Part shown: positions 36,414 through 46,827 of the stretch, piece after piece
Layout of the letters: every line of letters starts with the position of its first letter
Numbering within the stretch: the first letter of the stretch is position 1
Source of the DNA: Phycisphaeraceae bacterium
GTDB lineage: Bacteria; Planctomycetota; Phycisphaerae; Phycisphaerales; UBA1924
Length of the DNA stretch: 64,000 nt
Assembly (NCBI GenBank): GCA_015200025.1
Contig: CP054186.1
Location: forward strand, 868,001 to 932,000
Direction of reading: 5' to 3'
Translations under genes and position numbers: made by a program
The notes under the pieces: generated by a model
Seen by the model: only the letters and a program-made list of their open reading frames with translations
Told to the model about the DNA's origin: nothing
Databases searched by the model: none

Positions 36414-37415
36414 TTACTCCTTCGCGCCCGTCCACGGGAACACCACGTACCGGTGCTCGAACGTCCCGTCGTCGAACAGGTCGACGAGCGCGTAGCCACC
36501 GCGGAACTCCTGGCACGGCCCGTCCCACCACGCGCCCGACACCGCCCCGTTGCACAGGTACGTCACCCCGAGGTAATCCACGCGGTCCACCAGGTGGATG
36601 TGCCCCGAGAGGCACACCTTCACCTGCGGGTGCGCATGGAAGAGGCCCTTGATCCGCCTCGCGTCGATGTGCATCCACGCCCCGGGGACCTTCCAATCCC
36701 CGTCCTTCTCGTTGTCCCCGTCGAAGTACGCCGACGCGCTCAGGATCGGGATGTGGCTCAGCACCAGCGTGGGCGTCGTGGGTTTCGCCGCCAGCTCGCC
36801 CGAGAGCCACTCGAACTGCGCGTCGTCGAGCCGGGCGATGTACCCGTGGTCGTCGGGCCCGCGCGTGTGCGTCGAGTCCAGCACCACGAACCGCCACCCC
36901 GCACGCTCGAACACGCGGTACGGCCTCTCCAGCCCGAACACCTCGCACGCCCAGGCTTTCCCCCACCCCTTCTCCAGCCCCGTCGTCTGGCTCTTGTCCT
37001 TCCGCCACCCCCACACGTCGTGGTTGCCCACGCAGTGCTCCACGGGGATCGTGCAATGGTCCTTGAGCACCCCCGCCCAGAGATCAAAGAGCATCCTCGA
37101 ACGCTCGAACGTCTGCCCGAACGCGTCCATGATGTTGTCGCCCCCGGCCAGGATCAGGTCGGGCCGCCCGCCCTCCCCGGCGTTCAGCCCGTGGACGTGC
37201 TCCAGGCACGCGATCAGCCCCTCTCGCCCCCGCTTCTCGGGCTGGACGTGCGCGTCCGTCAGGTGCGCCACCCGCAGCACGCGCCGCCGTGCCGCCGACG
37301 GCGAAACCGCCACCGCCGCCGAAGCGGGCGACGACGGGATCCCTCCCGCGAGCAGCCCTCCGGTCAGGAAACCGCCCGCCTTCAGGGCGCCACGACGCGA
37401 CCACGTCCGATCCAT
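36414..37415 (-). CDS. Tat-exported calcineurin-like metallophosphoesterase
   Basis: 333 residues. A twin-arginine signal (RRGALKAGG and a hydrophobic stretch ending ASA) points to folded export. All metallophosphoesterase motifs are seen: LTDAHVQ (D-x-H), LAGGDNIMDA (GD), CVGNHDVWG (GNHD), LSHIPI and LSGHIHLVD (GHxH). The enzyme would hydrolyse phosphomono- or diesters in the periplasm; related Tat-exported forms exist in planctomycetes. GAGGAG precedes the ATG at 37415, with TAAACT about 45 bp upstream as a possible -10. Confidence 0.92.
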   Translation of the reverse strand: MDRTWSRRGALKAGGFLTGGLLAGGIPSSPASAAVAVSPSAARRRVLRVAHLTDAHVQPEKRGREGLIACLEHVHGLNAGEGGRPDLILAGGDNIMDAFGQTFERSRMLFDLWAGVLKDHCTIPVEHCVGNHDVWGWRKDKSQTTGLEKGWGKAWACEVFGLERPYRVFERAGWRFVVLDSTHTRGPDDHGYIARLDDAQFEWLSGELAAKPTTPTLVLSHIPILSASAYFDGDNEKDGDWKVPGAWMHIDARRIKGLFHAHPQVKVCLSGHIHLVDRVDYLGVTYLCNGAVSGAWWDGPCQEFRGGYALVDLFDDGTFEHRYVVFPWTGAKE

Positions 37416-37528
37416 GCGCTGGCTCCTCGTCCCGGCGTGGCGGTGCCGACGCCGCGGGCGGAGAGTTTACATCACGGATCGTCGTGCCCCCGGCCGCGAT
37501 AGAGGCTTGACCGAACTTTCGCGCGGCC

Positions 37529-39213
<1,685 letters not shown>

Positions 39214-40524
39214 ATGAAATCGTCCGCTTACGTTCTCTCGACCGCGGCCGCCGCGCTGTTCACGTCCGCCGCGCTGGCCCAATTGCCCGCCCCCCCGGCC
39301 GGCCCGACGCAGCCCGCCGAGAAGGGCAAGTTCACCCCACCCCCCACGCCCGCCCCCGGCGAGTTCCTCTTCGGGGAGCCCCGGCTCGACGTCGAGGCCA
39401 TGGAGCACGACTTCGGCCGCGTGCTCGACACGCAAGAAACGCTCTACAAGTTCAAGTTCAAAAACTCGGGCGTCGGCCCGCTGACGATCCACAACGTCAA
39501 CAGCGGCTGCGGGTGCACGGTCCCCGCGTTGCAGAAGCGTGAGTACGCCGCGGGCGAGTCGGGCGAGATCGAGGTCCGCTACCACCCCAAGGGACGCCAG
39601 GGCCCGCAGACCCAGCAGGTCACCGTCACCAGCAACGACCCCTCCCAGCCCGAGTTGCGCCTGACGATCAAGGCCAACGTCGTCCGCTTCGTGACCTTCG
39701 AGCCCGGCTCGGTCAGCATGCCGGCGATCGACAAGAACAAGCCCGCCGCCCAGATCGTCCGCGCCACCGCTCTCTCCGATTCCATCCAGATCGCCTCGGT
39801 CCGCGTCCTCCCTGAGACGGCGCCCTTCACGGCCCGAGTCATCGGCACCAAGGACATCGAGGTCGCCGGCGAGAAAGCCAAGGAGTTCCAGATCGAGGTC
39901 GCCTTCAAGGGCTCGCCCCAGGCCGGGTTCCAGGGCGCCCAGATCCAGCTCAACACCAACGACCCCAAGTCGCCCATGGTCCAGTTCTCGGCCAACGCGA
40001 TGGTCCAGGCCGACCTCCAGGTCACCCCCGCGCCCCGCATGACCTTCGTCGCCGCCCCGGGCACGGAGATCAACCAGCAGGTCACCGTCACCCACCGCTT
40101 GGCCCAGCCTTTCGAGGTCCGCGGGATCACGCTGCTCTCGCGCACCGGGCAGCCGATCCAGGGCATCGAGGCCTCCCTGACCCCGGGCGAGGACCGCAAG
40201 TCGTACACCGTCACGCTCAAGGGGACCCCCGCCGAGGCCGCCGCGCGGATCGACGGCGAGATCATGCTCGCGACCAACGTCCCGGGCGAAGAGCAACTCA
40301 AGATCCAGGTCCTGGGCGTCTCCCGCACGCCCACGCCCTCCACGCCGATCCCGGCCACGCAGGGCCCGACCGCGCCCAAGGCCGCGCCTCAGCCGATCCA
40401 GAGCAAGCCCTCGGCGTCGCCCCCCGTCAAGCACTCGGCGTCCCCCGCGGGTCTCCCCGGCGCGGGCGTCCCGGGCGCGGCGTCCGACGCCGTGTCCGCC
40501 GCGAAAAAGACCGGCGGCAAGTAA
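39214..40524 (+). CDS. Exported DUF1573 protein, first copy
   Basis: 436 residues with a signal peptide (AAAALFTSAALAQ). The DUF1573 Ig-like domain lies at about residues 60-155: DFGRVLDTQETLYKFKFKN, then the conserved Cys cluster SGCGCTVP, and YAAGESGEIEVRYHP. At least two more beta-sandwich segments follow, then a Pro/Ala/Ser-rich tail of about 60 residues. DUF1573 proteins are common envelope proteins of planctomycetes and Bacteroidetes; their function is not settled. It heads a run of four genes for exported or membrane proteins. The chosen ATG follows AGGGAGA. Confidence 0.9.
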   Translation: MKSSAYVLSTAAAALFTSAALAQLPAPPAGPTQPAEKGKFTPPPTPAPGEFLFGEPRLDVEAMEHDFGRVLDTQETLYKFKFKNSGVGPLTIHNVNSGCGCTVPALQKREYAAGESGEIEVRYHPKGRQGPQTQQVTVTSNDPSQPELRLTIKANVVRFVTFEPGSVSMPAIDKNKPAAQIVRATALSDSIQIASVRVLPETAPFTARVIGTKDIEVAGEKAKEFQIEVAFKGSPQAGFQGAQIQLNTNDPKSPMVQFSANAMVQADLQVTPAPRMTFVAAPGTEINQQVTVTHRLAQPFEVRGITLLSRTGQPIQGIEASLTPGEDRKSYTVTLKGTPAEAAARIDGEIMLATNVPGEEQLKIQVLGVSRTPTPSTPIPATQGPTAPKAAPQPIQSKPSASPPVKHSASPAGLPGAGVPGAASDAVSAAKKTGGK

Positions 40525-40576
40525 GCACGAACGCCCGGCCGGACCCGGCGCGGGCCCACGTTCACGGAGTTCACGG

Positions 40577-41680
40577 ATGCACCACGCCCGATCCCTCGCC
40601 GCGTTCTTGATCCTCACGGCGGCCTTCATTTCGCCCGCCGACGCCGCGGCCATGACCACCCCCGCGCCGGCCTCCGCGCCGCACGCCGACGACGCCCCCA
40701 AGATCCACATCGACCGCATGAAGCAAGACTGGGGACGCGTCTCCGACCTCGAGGTCCTCCACACTCAGTTCACCGTCACCAACCTCGGCGGCTCGACGCT
40801 CATCATCACCGAACTCAAGCCCAGCTGCGGGTGCGTCAAGCCCCGCATGCGCGACAACAAGCGCGAGATCGGGCCCGCCGAATCCGTCATCCTCGACGTG
40901 TCCTTCGAGCCCGGGTCCAAGACCGGCATCAACAACTACCACTTCGACCTGCGGTCCACCGACCCCGAGAACCCCGTCCTCAAGGTCGACGTCACCTGCG
41001 ACGTCAACCCCACGATCCTCGTCGAGCCCCTCGGCGGGCTCAGCTTCGGCGCCGTCGACCGCGGGACCAAGACCACCCGCCAGGTCCTCGTCGCCGGCCT
41101 CGCCCCCGATTTCCGCGCCACCTTCGCCACCGTCTCGGGCGACTCCCCCATCACCGTCAAGGTCGGCCCCACCAAGGACGTCACGATCAACGGCGACGCC
41201 CGACGCCAGACCGTCCTCGACGTCACCCTCCCCGACACCCTGAAAATCGGACGCTTCGAGGAACGCATCTTCGTCCGGCACACCGACAAACGCGTCGGGC
41301 TGATCAACGTCCTGATCTCGGGCGAAGTCCTCGGCCTGATCCGCTCCGAATCCGCCTCGATCCCGCTGGGCGTCGCCGCCCCCGAGGCGCCGCTCGCCGG
41401 CGAGTTCAAGGTCTTCAACGCCCAGGGCAAGCCCTTCACCATCAACGCCGTCGAGTTCCGCCCCAGGCAGGGGAACATCCCGATCGAGCTGAAGTACACG
41501 CCGACCCCCAACGCGGACCGCTCGGCGTACACGATCGCCTTCTCGGGCAACGCCCCGTCCAGGGCCGCCCCCATCACGGGCGAGATCATCGTGACGACCG
41601 ACGTGACGGGCGAGCCCCCGTTGCGGATCCCCGTCTCGCTCGCGGTCAGGATCCCCAAGGAACCCGAGCAGCCGGAATAA
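40577..41680 (+). CDS. Exported DUF1573 protein, second copy
   Basis: 367 residues with a signal peptide (AAFLILTAAFISPADAAA). DUF1573 core at about 45-150: QDWGRVSDLEVLHTQFTVTN, Cys cluster KPSCGCVKP and GPAESVILDVSFEPGSKTG, followed by further beta domains. It is related to but clearly diverged from the gene 52 bp upstream, so an old duplication is likely. GGAG lies before the ATG at 40577. It probably shares a transcript with its neighbours. Confidence 0.9.
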   Translation: MHHARSLAAFLILTAAFISPADAAAMTTPAPASAPHADDAPKIHIDRMKQDWGRVSDLEVLHTQFTVTNLGGSTLIITELKPSCGCVKPRMRDNKREIGPAESVILDVSFEPGSKTGINNYHFDLRSTDPENPVLKVDVTCDVNPTILVEPLGGLSFGAVDRGTKTTRQVLVAGLAPDFRATFATVSGDSPITVKVGPTKDVTINGDARRQTVLDVTLPDTLKIGRFEERIFVRHTDKRVGLINVLISGEVLGLIRSESASIPLGVAAPEAPLAGEFKVFNAQGKPFTINAVEFRPRQGNIPIELKYTPTPNADRSAYTIAFSGNAPSRAAPITGEIIVTTDVTGEPPLRIPVSLAVRIPKEPEQPE

Positions 41681-41711
41681 CCGCGACGCCGCGGACGCCC
41701 CAGGAGCACCG

Positions 41712-42350
41712 ATGCCCAACGTCTATGTCCAGGCCGCGATCGTCGCCGCCGTCGGCCTCGGGCTCGCCGTCTGGGATTCCTCACGCCGGCCCGTCTCACT
41801 CCCCGCCCCCGCCGAGGTCAAGGAACCCTCCGCCCGCCGGAGCGGCCCCACGCCAACCCCGCCCAACGACGCCGCGGGCTCGCCCGACGCCGCGCCCGAC
41901 CCCGACCGGGTCGCCGCGCCCACGAACACCCCACCGGCCACGACCGCCGGCGCCACGGTCATCCCGGGGCTCGACCCCGCCGCCCTCGGCGTGAACATCT
42001 CCCTCAACGAGGCCTGGACCCTCAACGAGAACGCTCAGGCGGTCTTCCTCGACGTGCGCGCCGCCGACGTCTTCGCCGCCGGTCATATCCGCGAGGCCCG
42101 CAACCTCCCCTTTACCGACCTGACCAACGCCACCGCCAACGGGCTCGCGTTCCTCCGCGCCTACCCCGACCGCACGCAGCACTTCGTCATCTACTGCGGC
42201 GGGGGCGACTGCCACGACTCCGAGAACGTGCGCACCATCCTGGTCACCCAGGGGTTCTCGAACCTCCACATCTTCCGCGAGGGGTACCCCGGGTGGACCG
42301 GCGCGGGGCTGCCCACCGAGCGCGGCGCCGACCGGGGGTTCGCCGAGTGA
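41712..42350 (+). CDS. Membrane-anchored rhodanese-like protein
   Basis: 212 residues. A single N-terminal helix (VYVQAAIVAAVGLGLAVW) should anchor it, followed by a Pro/Ala-rich spacer. The rhodanese domain covers about 95-205: LDVRAADVFAAGHIREARNL, the active-site cysteine in VIYCGGGDCHDS and LHIFREGYPGWTGAGLP. The active loop has two cysteines. A role in sulfur transfer or thiol chemistry at the membrane is inferred. AGGAG precedes the ATG. The stop overlaps the next start (GTGA). Confidence 0.9.
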   Translation: MPNVYVQAAIVAAVGLGLAVWDSSRRPVSLPAPAEVKEPSARRSGPTPTPPNDAAGSPDAAPDPDRVAAPTNTPPATTAGATVIPGLDPAALGVNISLNEAWTLNENAQAVFLDVRAADVFAAGHIREARNLPFTDLTNATANGLAFLRAYPDRTQHFVIYCGGGDCHDSENVRTILVTQGFSNLHIFREGYPGWTGAGLPTERGADRGFAE

Positions 42351-42868
42351 GCCCGACCCGGTCGATCGAGCCCTGGGTTCTCCTCACCGCCCGTCTCGCC
42401 CTGGGCGTGCTGCTGCTGGTCTCGGCGTACATGAAGCTCAAGACCGGCGCCATCGTGGACGGTCCGTTCGCCTTCGCCCTTGCCGTGCGCTCGTTCGAGA
42501 TCCTCCCCGACGCGCTCGTGCCGTTCGCGGCGTTCGCGGTGCCGTGGACCGAAGCCGTCGCGGGCGCGTGCCTGGTCCTGGGTCTTTTCGCCCGCGGCGC
42601 CGGCACGCTGTCCCTGGCCCTCTTGATCACGTTCACGCTGGCGGTCGTCTCGGTCGTGCTCCGGGGGATGAACCTCTCGTGCGGGTGCTTCGGGGAGTAC
42701 AAGTTGATCTGCTCGGGGGCCGCCGGGTGGTGCAAGGTCGGGGAGAACATGATCCTGATCGCGCTGGCCATGCTCCCCGCGGCCCGCGGCGCCGGCGCCG
42801 TGGCCTTGGACCGATGGGTCTCGCCGGCGCCGGCCCTCACCCGCCCGAGCCCGGCCACGGGTGGTTAA
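42347..42868 (+). CDS. MauE/DoxX-family membrane protein
   Basis: 173 residues with four membrane helices (for example TARLALGVLLLVSAYMKL and LSLALLITFTLAVVSVVLRG). The loop MNLSCGCFGEYKLICSG and the following WCKVGEN hold four cysteines as in MauE-like proteins, which support disulfide or quinone-linked redox chemistry for partner proteins. GTG at 42347 overlaps the rhodanese stop. Placed after two Cys-cluster DUF1573 genes and a rhodanese, it suggests a periplasmic thiol-redox unit. This is inference from domains and order. Confidence 0.85.
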   Translation: MSPTRSIEPWVLLTARLALGVLLLVSAYMKLKTGAIVDGPFAFALAVRSFEILPDALVPFAAFAVPWTEAVAGACLVLGLFARGAGTLSLALLITFTLAVVSVVLRGMNLSCGCFGEYKLICSGAAGWCKVGENMILIALAMLPAARGAGAVALDRWVSPAPALTRPSPATGG

Positions 42869-43020
42869 GCGTACAGAACACGAACGCGGCCCGAGGCCGG
42901 ATGGAAGGCTCCGCGGGAGCGGCCTAACCTCATGGTCCCCACCGTCGCCCTTGAGGTCGGACGCGTACGTCCGTGTCTCCAAGGGCCCAAGCCCACGACG
43001 GAGGCCGCCACGAGCGGCAG

Positions 43021-43269
43021 ATGCGCATGAGCAAGTTCGCCCGGTTCGGGAACGTCACCAAGCCCAGGATCACCAAGACCACGCCCAAGGGCGGGGTGTA
43101 CGTCGATTGGAAGGACGTCGAGACGCTTCGCCGTCTGATGAGCCCCAACGGCAAGATCCTCGGGCGCAAGCGGTTGTCCACCAGCGCGGCGGAGCAGCGG
43201 ATGCTCTCGCAGGCCATCAAGCGGGCCCGCTTCATGGCGCTCCTGCCGTTCACGTCGGCGACGCTCTGA
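43021..43269 (+). CDS. rpsR: 30S ribosomal protein bS18
   Basis: 82 residues. The bS18 core is clear: VDWKDVETLRRLMSPNGKIL, GRKRLSTSAAEQRMLSQAIK and RARFMALLPFTS; it binds the platform of the small subunit together with bS6. Two ATG codons, 43021 and 43027, are possible; a longer frame from 42973 is not supported. rpsR is alone here rather than next to rpsF and rplI. The 152-bp leader contains small inverted repeats (GGACG/CGTCC at 42958-42971) but no known S6:S18 leader that I can identify. Confidence 0.95.
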   Translation: MRMSKFARFGNVTKPRITKTTPKGGVYVDWKDVETLRRLMSPNGKILGRKRLSTSAAEQRMLSQAIKRARFMALLPFTSATL

Positions 43270-43304
43270 CCGCGGGCTCAACCGGCGGAGAGGGAACACC
43301 CCCG

Positions 43305-43862
43305 ATGAGCGGGGCCATGGTCAAACGGGTGTACGCGCCGCTCCTGGCGAGGGCCAGGCGGGCGGCCAACCCGGAATCCCGGATGAAGAAGGCCGTCGAC
43401 CTGATCTGGAACGCCTTCTCGACGCCGACGCACCCCCCCGAGCACACCGACGACGGCCACCAGCACCCGGCGATCTCCTGGATCGGGTTCTATCTCTTCC
43501 GTGAGGGCGCGGGCCCCGACGGGGGCGACGGGCTGGTCCTGGGCCCGAGCCGCGACAAGCCCGCGTGCTCCCCGATCGGGCTGCACGGGGTCTGCGGGCG
43601 GTGCTACCTCGAGCGGGCGTCGATCTTGGTGGACGACGTGGCGACGCTGGGCCCCAACTACATCGCGTGCGACCCCAACGACCGCAGCGAGCTGTGCATC
43701 CCGCTGGTGAACGACGAGGGGGTGTGCTGGGGCGTGCTCGACGCGGACAGTTTCCAGGCCGCCGCGTTCAACGAACACGACGTGCGCGGGATGACGATGC
43801 TCTGCCAGCGTCTGGGCCTGACGTCGGCCTCGCACGGGACGCCCCCGACCCTGCGTCTGTAA
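43305..43862 (+). CDS. msrC: GAF-domain free methionine-(R)-sulfoxide reductase-like protein
   Basis: 185 residues, a single GAF domain. The three fRMsr cysteine sites are present in order: DKPACSPIG, GVCGRCYLER and NYIACDPNDRSELCIPLV. The enzyme reduces free methionine R-sulfoxide with thioredoxin. Extra cysteines (GRC, ELC, GVCWG) are unusual. A charged helix forms the N-terminus. The start at 43305 follows GGAGAGGG, and 35 bp separate it from rpsR, so cotranscription is likely. Confidence 0.85.
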   Translation: MSGAMVKRVYAPLLARARRAANPESRMKKAVDLIWNAFSTPTHPPEHTDDGHQHPAISWIGFYLFREGAGPDGGDGLVLGPSRDKPACSPIGLHGVCGRCYLERASILVDDVATLGPNYIACDPNDRSELCIPLVNDEGVCWGVLDADSFQAAAFNEHDVRGMTMLCQRLGLTSASHGTPPTLRL

Positions 43863-43879
43863 GGGCCCGCCCCTCCCGC

Positions 43880-43885
43880 TACACT
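43880..43885 (+). promoter_or_regulatory. -10-like TACACT before the agmatinase-like gene
   Basis: TACACT ends 6 nt before the ATG at 43892; there is no ribosome binding site between them. A leaderless transcript is likely. Confidence 0.4.
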
Positions 43886-43891
43886 GGGCGC

Positions 43892-44911
43892 ATGGCCCCG
43901 ACGACCGTGCTCCCCAACCCACGCGTGCACCCGCGGTTCTCGGGGATCACCACCTTCTGCCGCTACCCACGGCTCGAGGACGTGACGCCGGAGAACCGCC
44001 CCGTCGATTGGGCGGTCTTCGGGGTCCCCTTCGATGCGGGCGTGACCTATCGGCCCGGCGCCAGGTTCGGCCCCCGCGCGGTCCGCGACGCTTCGCAGTA
44101 CGTCAAACGATTCCACATGGCGCACGGGGTTGATGTGTGCGAGGTCCTCAGCCTCGCCGACGCGGGCGACGCCCCCGTCGCGCCCTACTCCTGCAAGGAA
44201 ACCCTCGACGTCGTCTGGTCGTGGGCCACGCAGCTCCCCGACCCCGCGCGGACCAGGCTCCTCGCCGTCGGCGGCGATCACTCCGTCGCGTACGCCAACA
44301 TCAACGCGACCTGGGAGCGCCGCGGCCGGCCCGGCGGCGGGCTCGCCCTCCTCCATTTCGACTCCCACCTCGACACCGTCGATTCGGTGTGGAACGAGAA
44401 ATGGGGGCACGCCTCGCCCTTCCGACGGGCCATCGAGGACGGGCTGATCGACCCCAAGGCCATGATCTCCGTGGGCATCAAGGGCCCGCTCAACTCCAAG
44501 GCCGACCTCGACTTCGCCTCGCACCACGGCGTCACGATCGTCACCCATGAACGATGGAAGGCGGAGGGGCCCCGCGTGCTGCGCGATTTCGTCGCCCGGC
44601 TCTCTGGCCGCGAGGCGTACCTCTCGTTCGATATCGACGTGGTGGACCCCGCCTTTGCACCAGGGACCGGGACCCCGTGCCCCGGGGGCTTGACGAGCGC
44701 CGAGGCCTTCGAGGCGGTCCGCGCGTGCGCGGGCGCGTCGATCGTCGGCGCCGACGTGGTCGAGGTGCTCCCCGACCGGGACCCCGCCGGGATCACCGCC
44801 CTGCTCGCGGCCCATGTCGTGTTCGAGATCCTCGCGATCGACGCCGCGGCACGGTCGAAAGGCGGGGCGAAGGGCTCGCCCTGTGGTCAGTCCTCGCCGC
44901 CCGCGCGCTGA
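43892..44911 (+). CDS. Agmatinase/arginase-family ureohydrolase
   Basis: 339 residues, a binuclear manganese enzyme. Ligand motifs: GGDHSVAYANI, LLHFDSHLDTVD (HxDxHxD) and SFDIDVVDPAFAPGTGTPCP. The YRPGARFGPRAVRDAS stretch near the N-terminus is typical of agmatinase (SpeB-like). Agmatinase turns agmatine into putrescine and urea; guanidinobutyrase or other ureohydrolase activity cannot be excluded. The last 25 bp overlap the end of the convergent arfB gene. Confidence 0.9.
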   Translation: MAPTTVLPNPRVHPRFSGITTFCRYPRLEDVTPENRPVDWAVFGVPFDAGVTYRPGARFGPRAVRDASQYVKRFHMAHGVDVCEVLSLADAGDAPVAPYSCKETLDVVWSWATQLPDPARTRLLAVGGDHSVAYANINATWERRGRPGGGLALLHFDSHLDTVDSVWNEKWGHASPFRRAIEDGLIDPKAMISVGIKGPLNSKADLDFASHHGVTIVTHERWKAEGPRVLRDFVARLSGREAYLSFDIDVVDPAFAPGTGTPCPGGLTSAEAFEAVRACAGASIVGADVVEVLPDRDPAGITALLAAHVVFEILAIDAAARSKGGAKGSPCGQSSPPAR

Positions 44912-45333
44912 CGCTTGACGTCCCCCCGCCGCTTCTTGGTCTCGAGGCGGCGCTGGCGAGACCCGTAGGTCGGCTTGGTCGCCCGCCGGACCTTGGGCGC
45001 CTTGAGGCTCCGCAGCACCAGCTCCCGCAGCCGCAGGACCGTCTCGGACTTGTTGCGTTCCTGCGAACGGAACACGTCGCTGGAGATCACGACCTCCCCG
45101 TCGTCGGTGAGGTGCCCCGCGGCCAGATCGATGAACCGGCGCAGCTGGTCCTCTCGCATCTTGAGGTCGATGAGGTGGACGCGGAGCTGGCACTTGGTGG
45201 CGCGCTTGTTGACGTTCTGCCCCCCGGGCCCCGAGCTCGACGAGAACTGGAAGCGCAGCCGGTCCCGCGCCACGGCCACGCCGGGCCCGAGCACCACACC
45301 CGCCACCGGAGATGCGCCAGCGTCAAGCGTCAT
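44887..45333 (-). CDS. arfB: ArfB-type peptidyl-tRNA hydrolase (alternative ribosome rescue)
   Basis: 148 residues. The GGQ catalytic loop of class I release factors is present in SSGPGGQNVNKRATK, without codon-recognition domains, and the C-terminus is the basic tail (SRQRRLETKKRRGDVKRQR) that enters the empty mRNA channel of stalled ribosomes. The enzyme frees nascent chains from non-stop ribosomes. TAAACT lies 6 nt before the ATG at 45333 (45340-45345, minus strand), so this looks leaderless. It overlaps the agmatinase-like gene end by 25 bp, tail to tail. Confidence 0.93.
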   Translation of the reverse strand: MTLDAGASPVAGVVLGPGVAVARDRLRFQFSSSSGPGGQNVNKRATKCQLRVHLIDLKMREDQLRRFIDLAAGHLTDDGEVVISSDVFRSQERNKSETVLRLRELVLRSLKAPKVRRATKPTYGSRQRRLETKKRRGDVKRQRAGGED

Positions 45334-45396
45334 ACCCAGAGTTTAGCGGGGCTCGGCCCGTCTGGTTGGTCTCTTCGCCGCTTCTTGATCCCGCGG

Positions 45397-45402
45397 TAGA
45401 CT
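45397..45402 (+). promoter_or_regulatory. -10-like TAGACT deciding the beta-CASP gene start
   Basis: TAGACT ends 6 nt before the ATG at 45409. This spacing favours 45409 over the in-frame GTG directly upstream at 45406. Confidence 0.4.
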
Positions 45403-45408
45403 CCTGTG

Positions 45409-46824
45409 ATGAAGATGACGTTCTTCGGGGCCGCGGGCGAGGTTACCGGGTCCTGCGCACTCCTCGAAACCGGCGCGGCGAGGGTGCTGATCGACTGCGG
45501 GATGCACCAGGGCGGCCGCGATGAAGAGGCCAGGAATCGAGTCCCGCTCCCGGTCCGGGCCCGGGAACTCGACGCGGTGCTGATCACGCACGCGCACATC
45601 GACCATATCGGACGCACGCCCCTGCTCCCCGGCCTCGGGTTCAAGGGCCCGATCTACGCGACGGACGCGACGTGCCGGCTCGCCCCGATCATGCTCCGCG
45701 ACTCCGCGAAGCTCGCGGAGATCGACGCCTCCCGCGACAGCGTCCGCAACGCCCGGCGCGGGCTCGGGCCGGTCCTCCCGCTCTACACCGCCGAGGAGGT
45801 CGAGCGCGTGCTCCCGATGTTCCGCCCGGTGGTCTACGGCGAGGCCCGCGTGGTCGCCCCGGGCGTCACGGCGCGGTGGATCGACGCGGGGCACATGATC
45901 GGGTCCGCCTCGATCGAGCTGACCGTCGACGCGGCGCCACGCCCGCGCACGATTGTCTTCTCCGGGGATATCGGGCACTTGGGCACCGCCCTGCTCAACG
46001 ACCCGACCGTCCCCCCGCACGCCGACGTGGTCGTCATGGAATCGACCTACGGCGACCGCGACCACCGCTCGATGGACGACACCCTCGCCGAGTTCACCGA
46101 CATCATCAAGGAGGCGGTCTGGGAGAAGCAGAAAGTCATCATCCCCGCCTTCGCGGTCGGGCGCTCGCAGCAGTTGATCTACCACCTCGGCGAGATCGTC
46201 GAGACCGGCCGCGTCCCCCGGTTCCCGTTCTACCTCGACAGCCCGATGGCCGCCGACGCCGTCGAGGTCTATCGAGAGTTCGCCCACCTGCTCGACCCGG
46301 CGACCCTCGCCCGGCTCCGCTCGGGCGCCCTCGAACAGTCCCTCACGGACCTGCGGATCCTCCGCTCGGGCGACGAGTCCCGGGCCCTCAACGAGGCCCC
46401 GGGGCCGATGGTCATCATCGCCCCCTCGGGCATGTGCACCGGCGGGCGGGTCCTCCACCACCTCCGCCACAACCTCTGGAAGCACGGGGTCCACGTCGTC
46501 ATCGTCGGGTTCCAGGGCAAGGGATCGCTCGGGCGCGCGCTCGTCGAGAAAGCCCCCTCCGTCCGCATCATGCGCGAACGCATCGTCGTCCGCGCGAAGG
46601 TCTCCACCCTCGGCGGCTTCTCGGCCCACGCCGGGAAGGCCGAGCTGCTCGCGTGGGCCTCCGCGGTCCATGGCATCGATCGCAAGCACCCGCGGTTCAT
46701 CCTCACCCACGGCGAGGACACCCCCCGGGCCTCGCTCGCTCGCTCGCTCGAAAACCTCACCGGGCGCCCGACGCTCGTGCCCGGCTTCGCGGAAACGATC
46801 GACCTGGGCTCGCTCGACGGATGA
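45409..46824 (+). CDS. Metallo-beta-lactamase/beta-CASP family nuclease (RNA-processing type)
   Basis: 471 residues. Zinc-site motifs HAHIDHIGRTP, DAGHMIGSASIEL and VFSGDIGHLG, then the beta-CASP motifs STYGDRDH, IAPSGMCTGGRVLHHL, GFQGKGSLGRAL and VSTLGGFSAHAGKAEL. This is the CPSF73/YsxJ-like branch; relatives are exo- or endoribonucleases. The sequence begins MKMTFFGAAGEVTGSCALLE, as in the family. It is convergent with obg, with 3 bp between the stops. Confidence 0.93.
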   Translation: MKMTFFGAAGEVTGSCALLETGAARVLIDCGMHQGGRDEEARNRVPLPVRARELDAVLITHAHIDHIGRTPLLPGLGFKGPIYATDATCRLAPIMLRDSAKLAEIDASRDSVRNARRGLGPVLPLYTAEEVERVLPMFRPVVYGEARVVAPGVTARWIDAGHMIGSASIELTVDAAPRPRTIVFSGDIGHLGTALLNDPTVPPHADVVVMESTYGDRDHRSMDDTLAEFTDIIKEAVWEKQKVIIPAFAVGRSQQLIYHLGEIVETGRVPRFPFYLDSPMAADAVEVYREFAHLLDPATLARLRSGALEQSLTDLRILRSGDESRALNEAPGPMVIIAPSGMCTGGRVLHHLRHNLWKHGVHVVIVGFQGKGSLGRALVEKAPSVRIMRERIVVRAKVSTLGGFSAHAGKAELLAWASAVHGIDRKHPRFILTHGEDTPRASLARSLENLTGRPTLVPGFAETIDLGSLDG

Positions 46825-46827
46825 CGC

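Noticed and set aside
42869-43020. A known S6:S18 leader RNA before rpsR
   Set aside because: Only short inverted repeats (such as GGACG/CGTCC) are seen; the conserved features of that leader could not be recognised.
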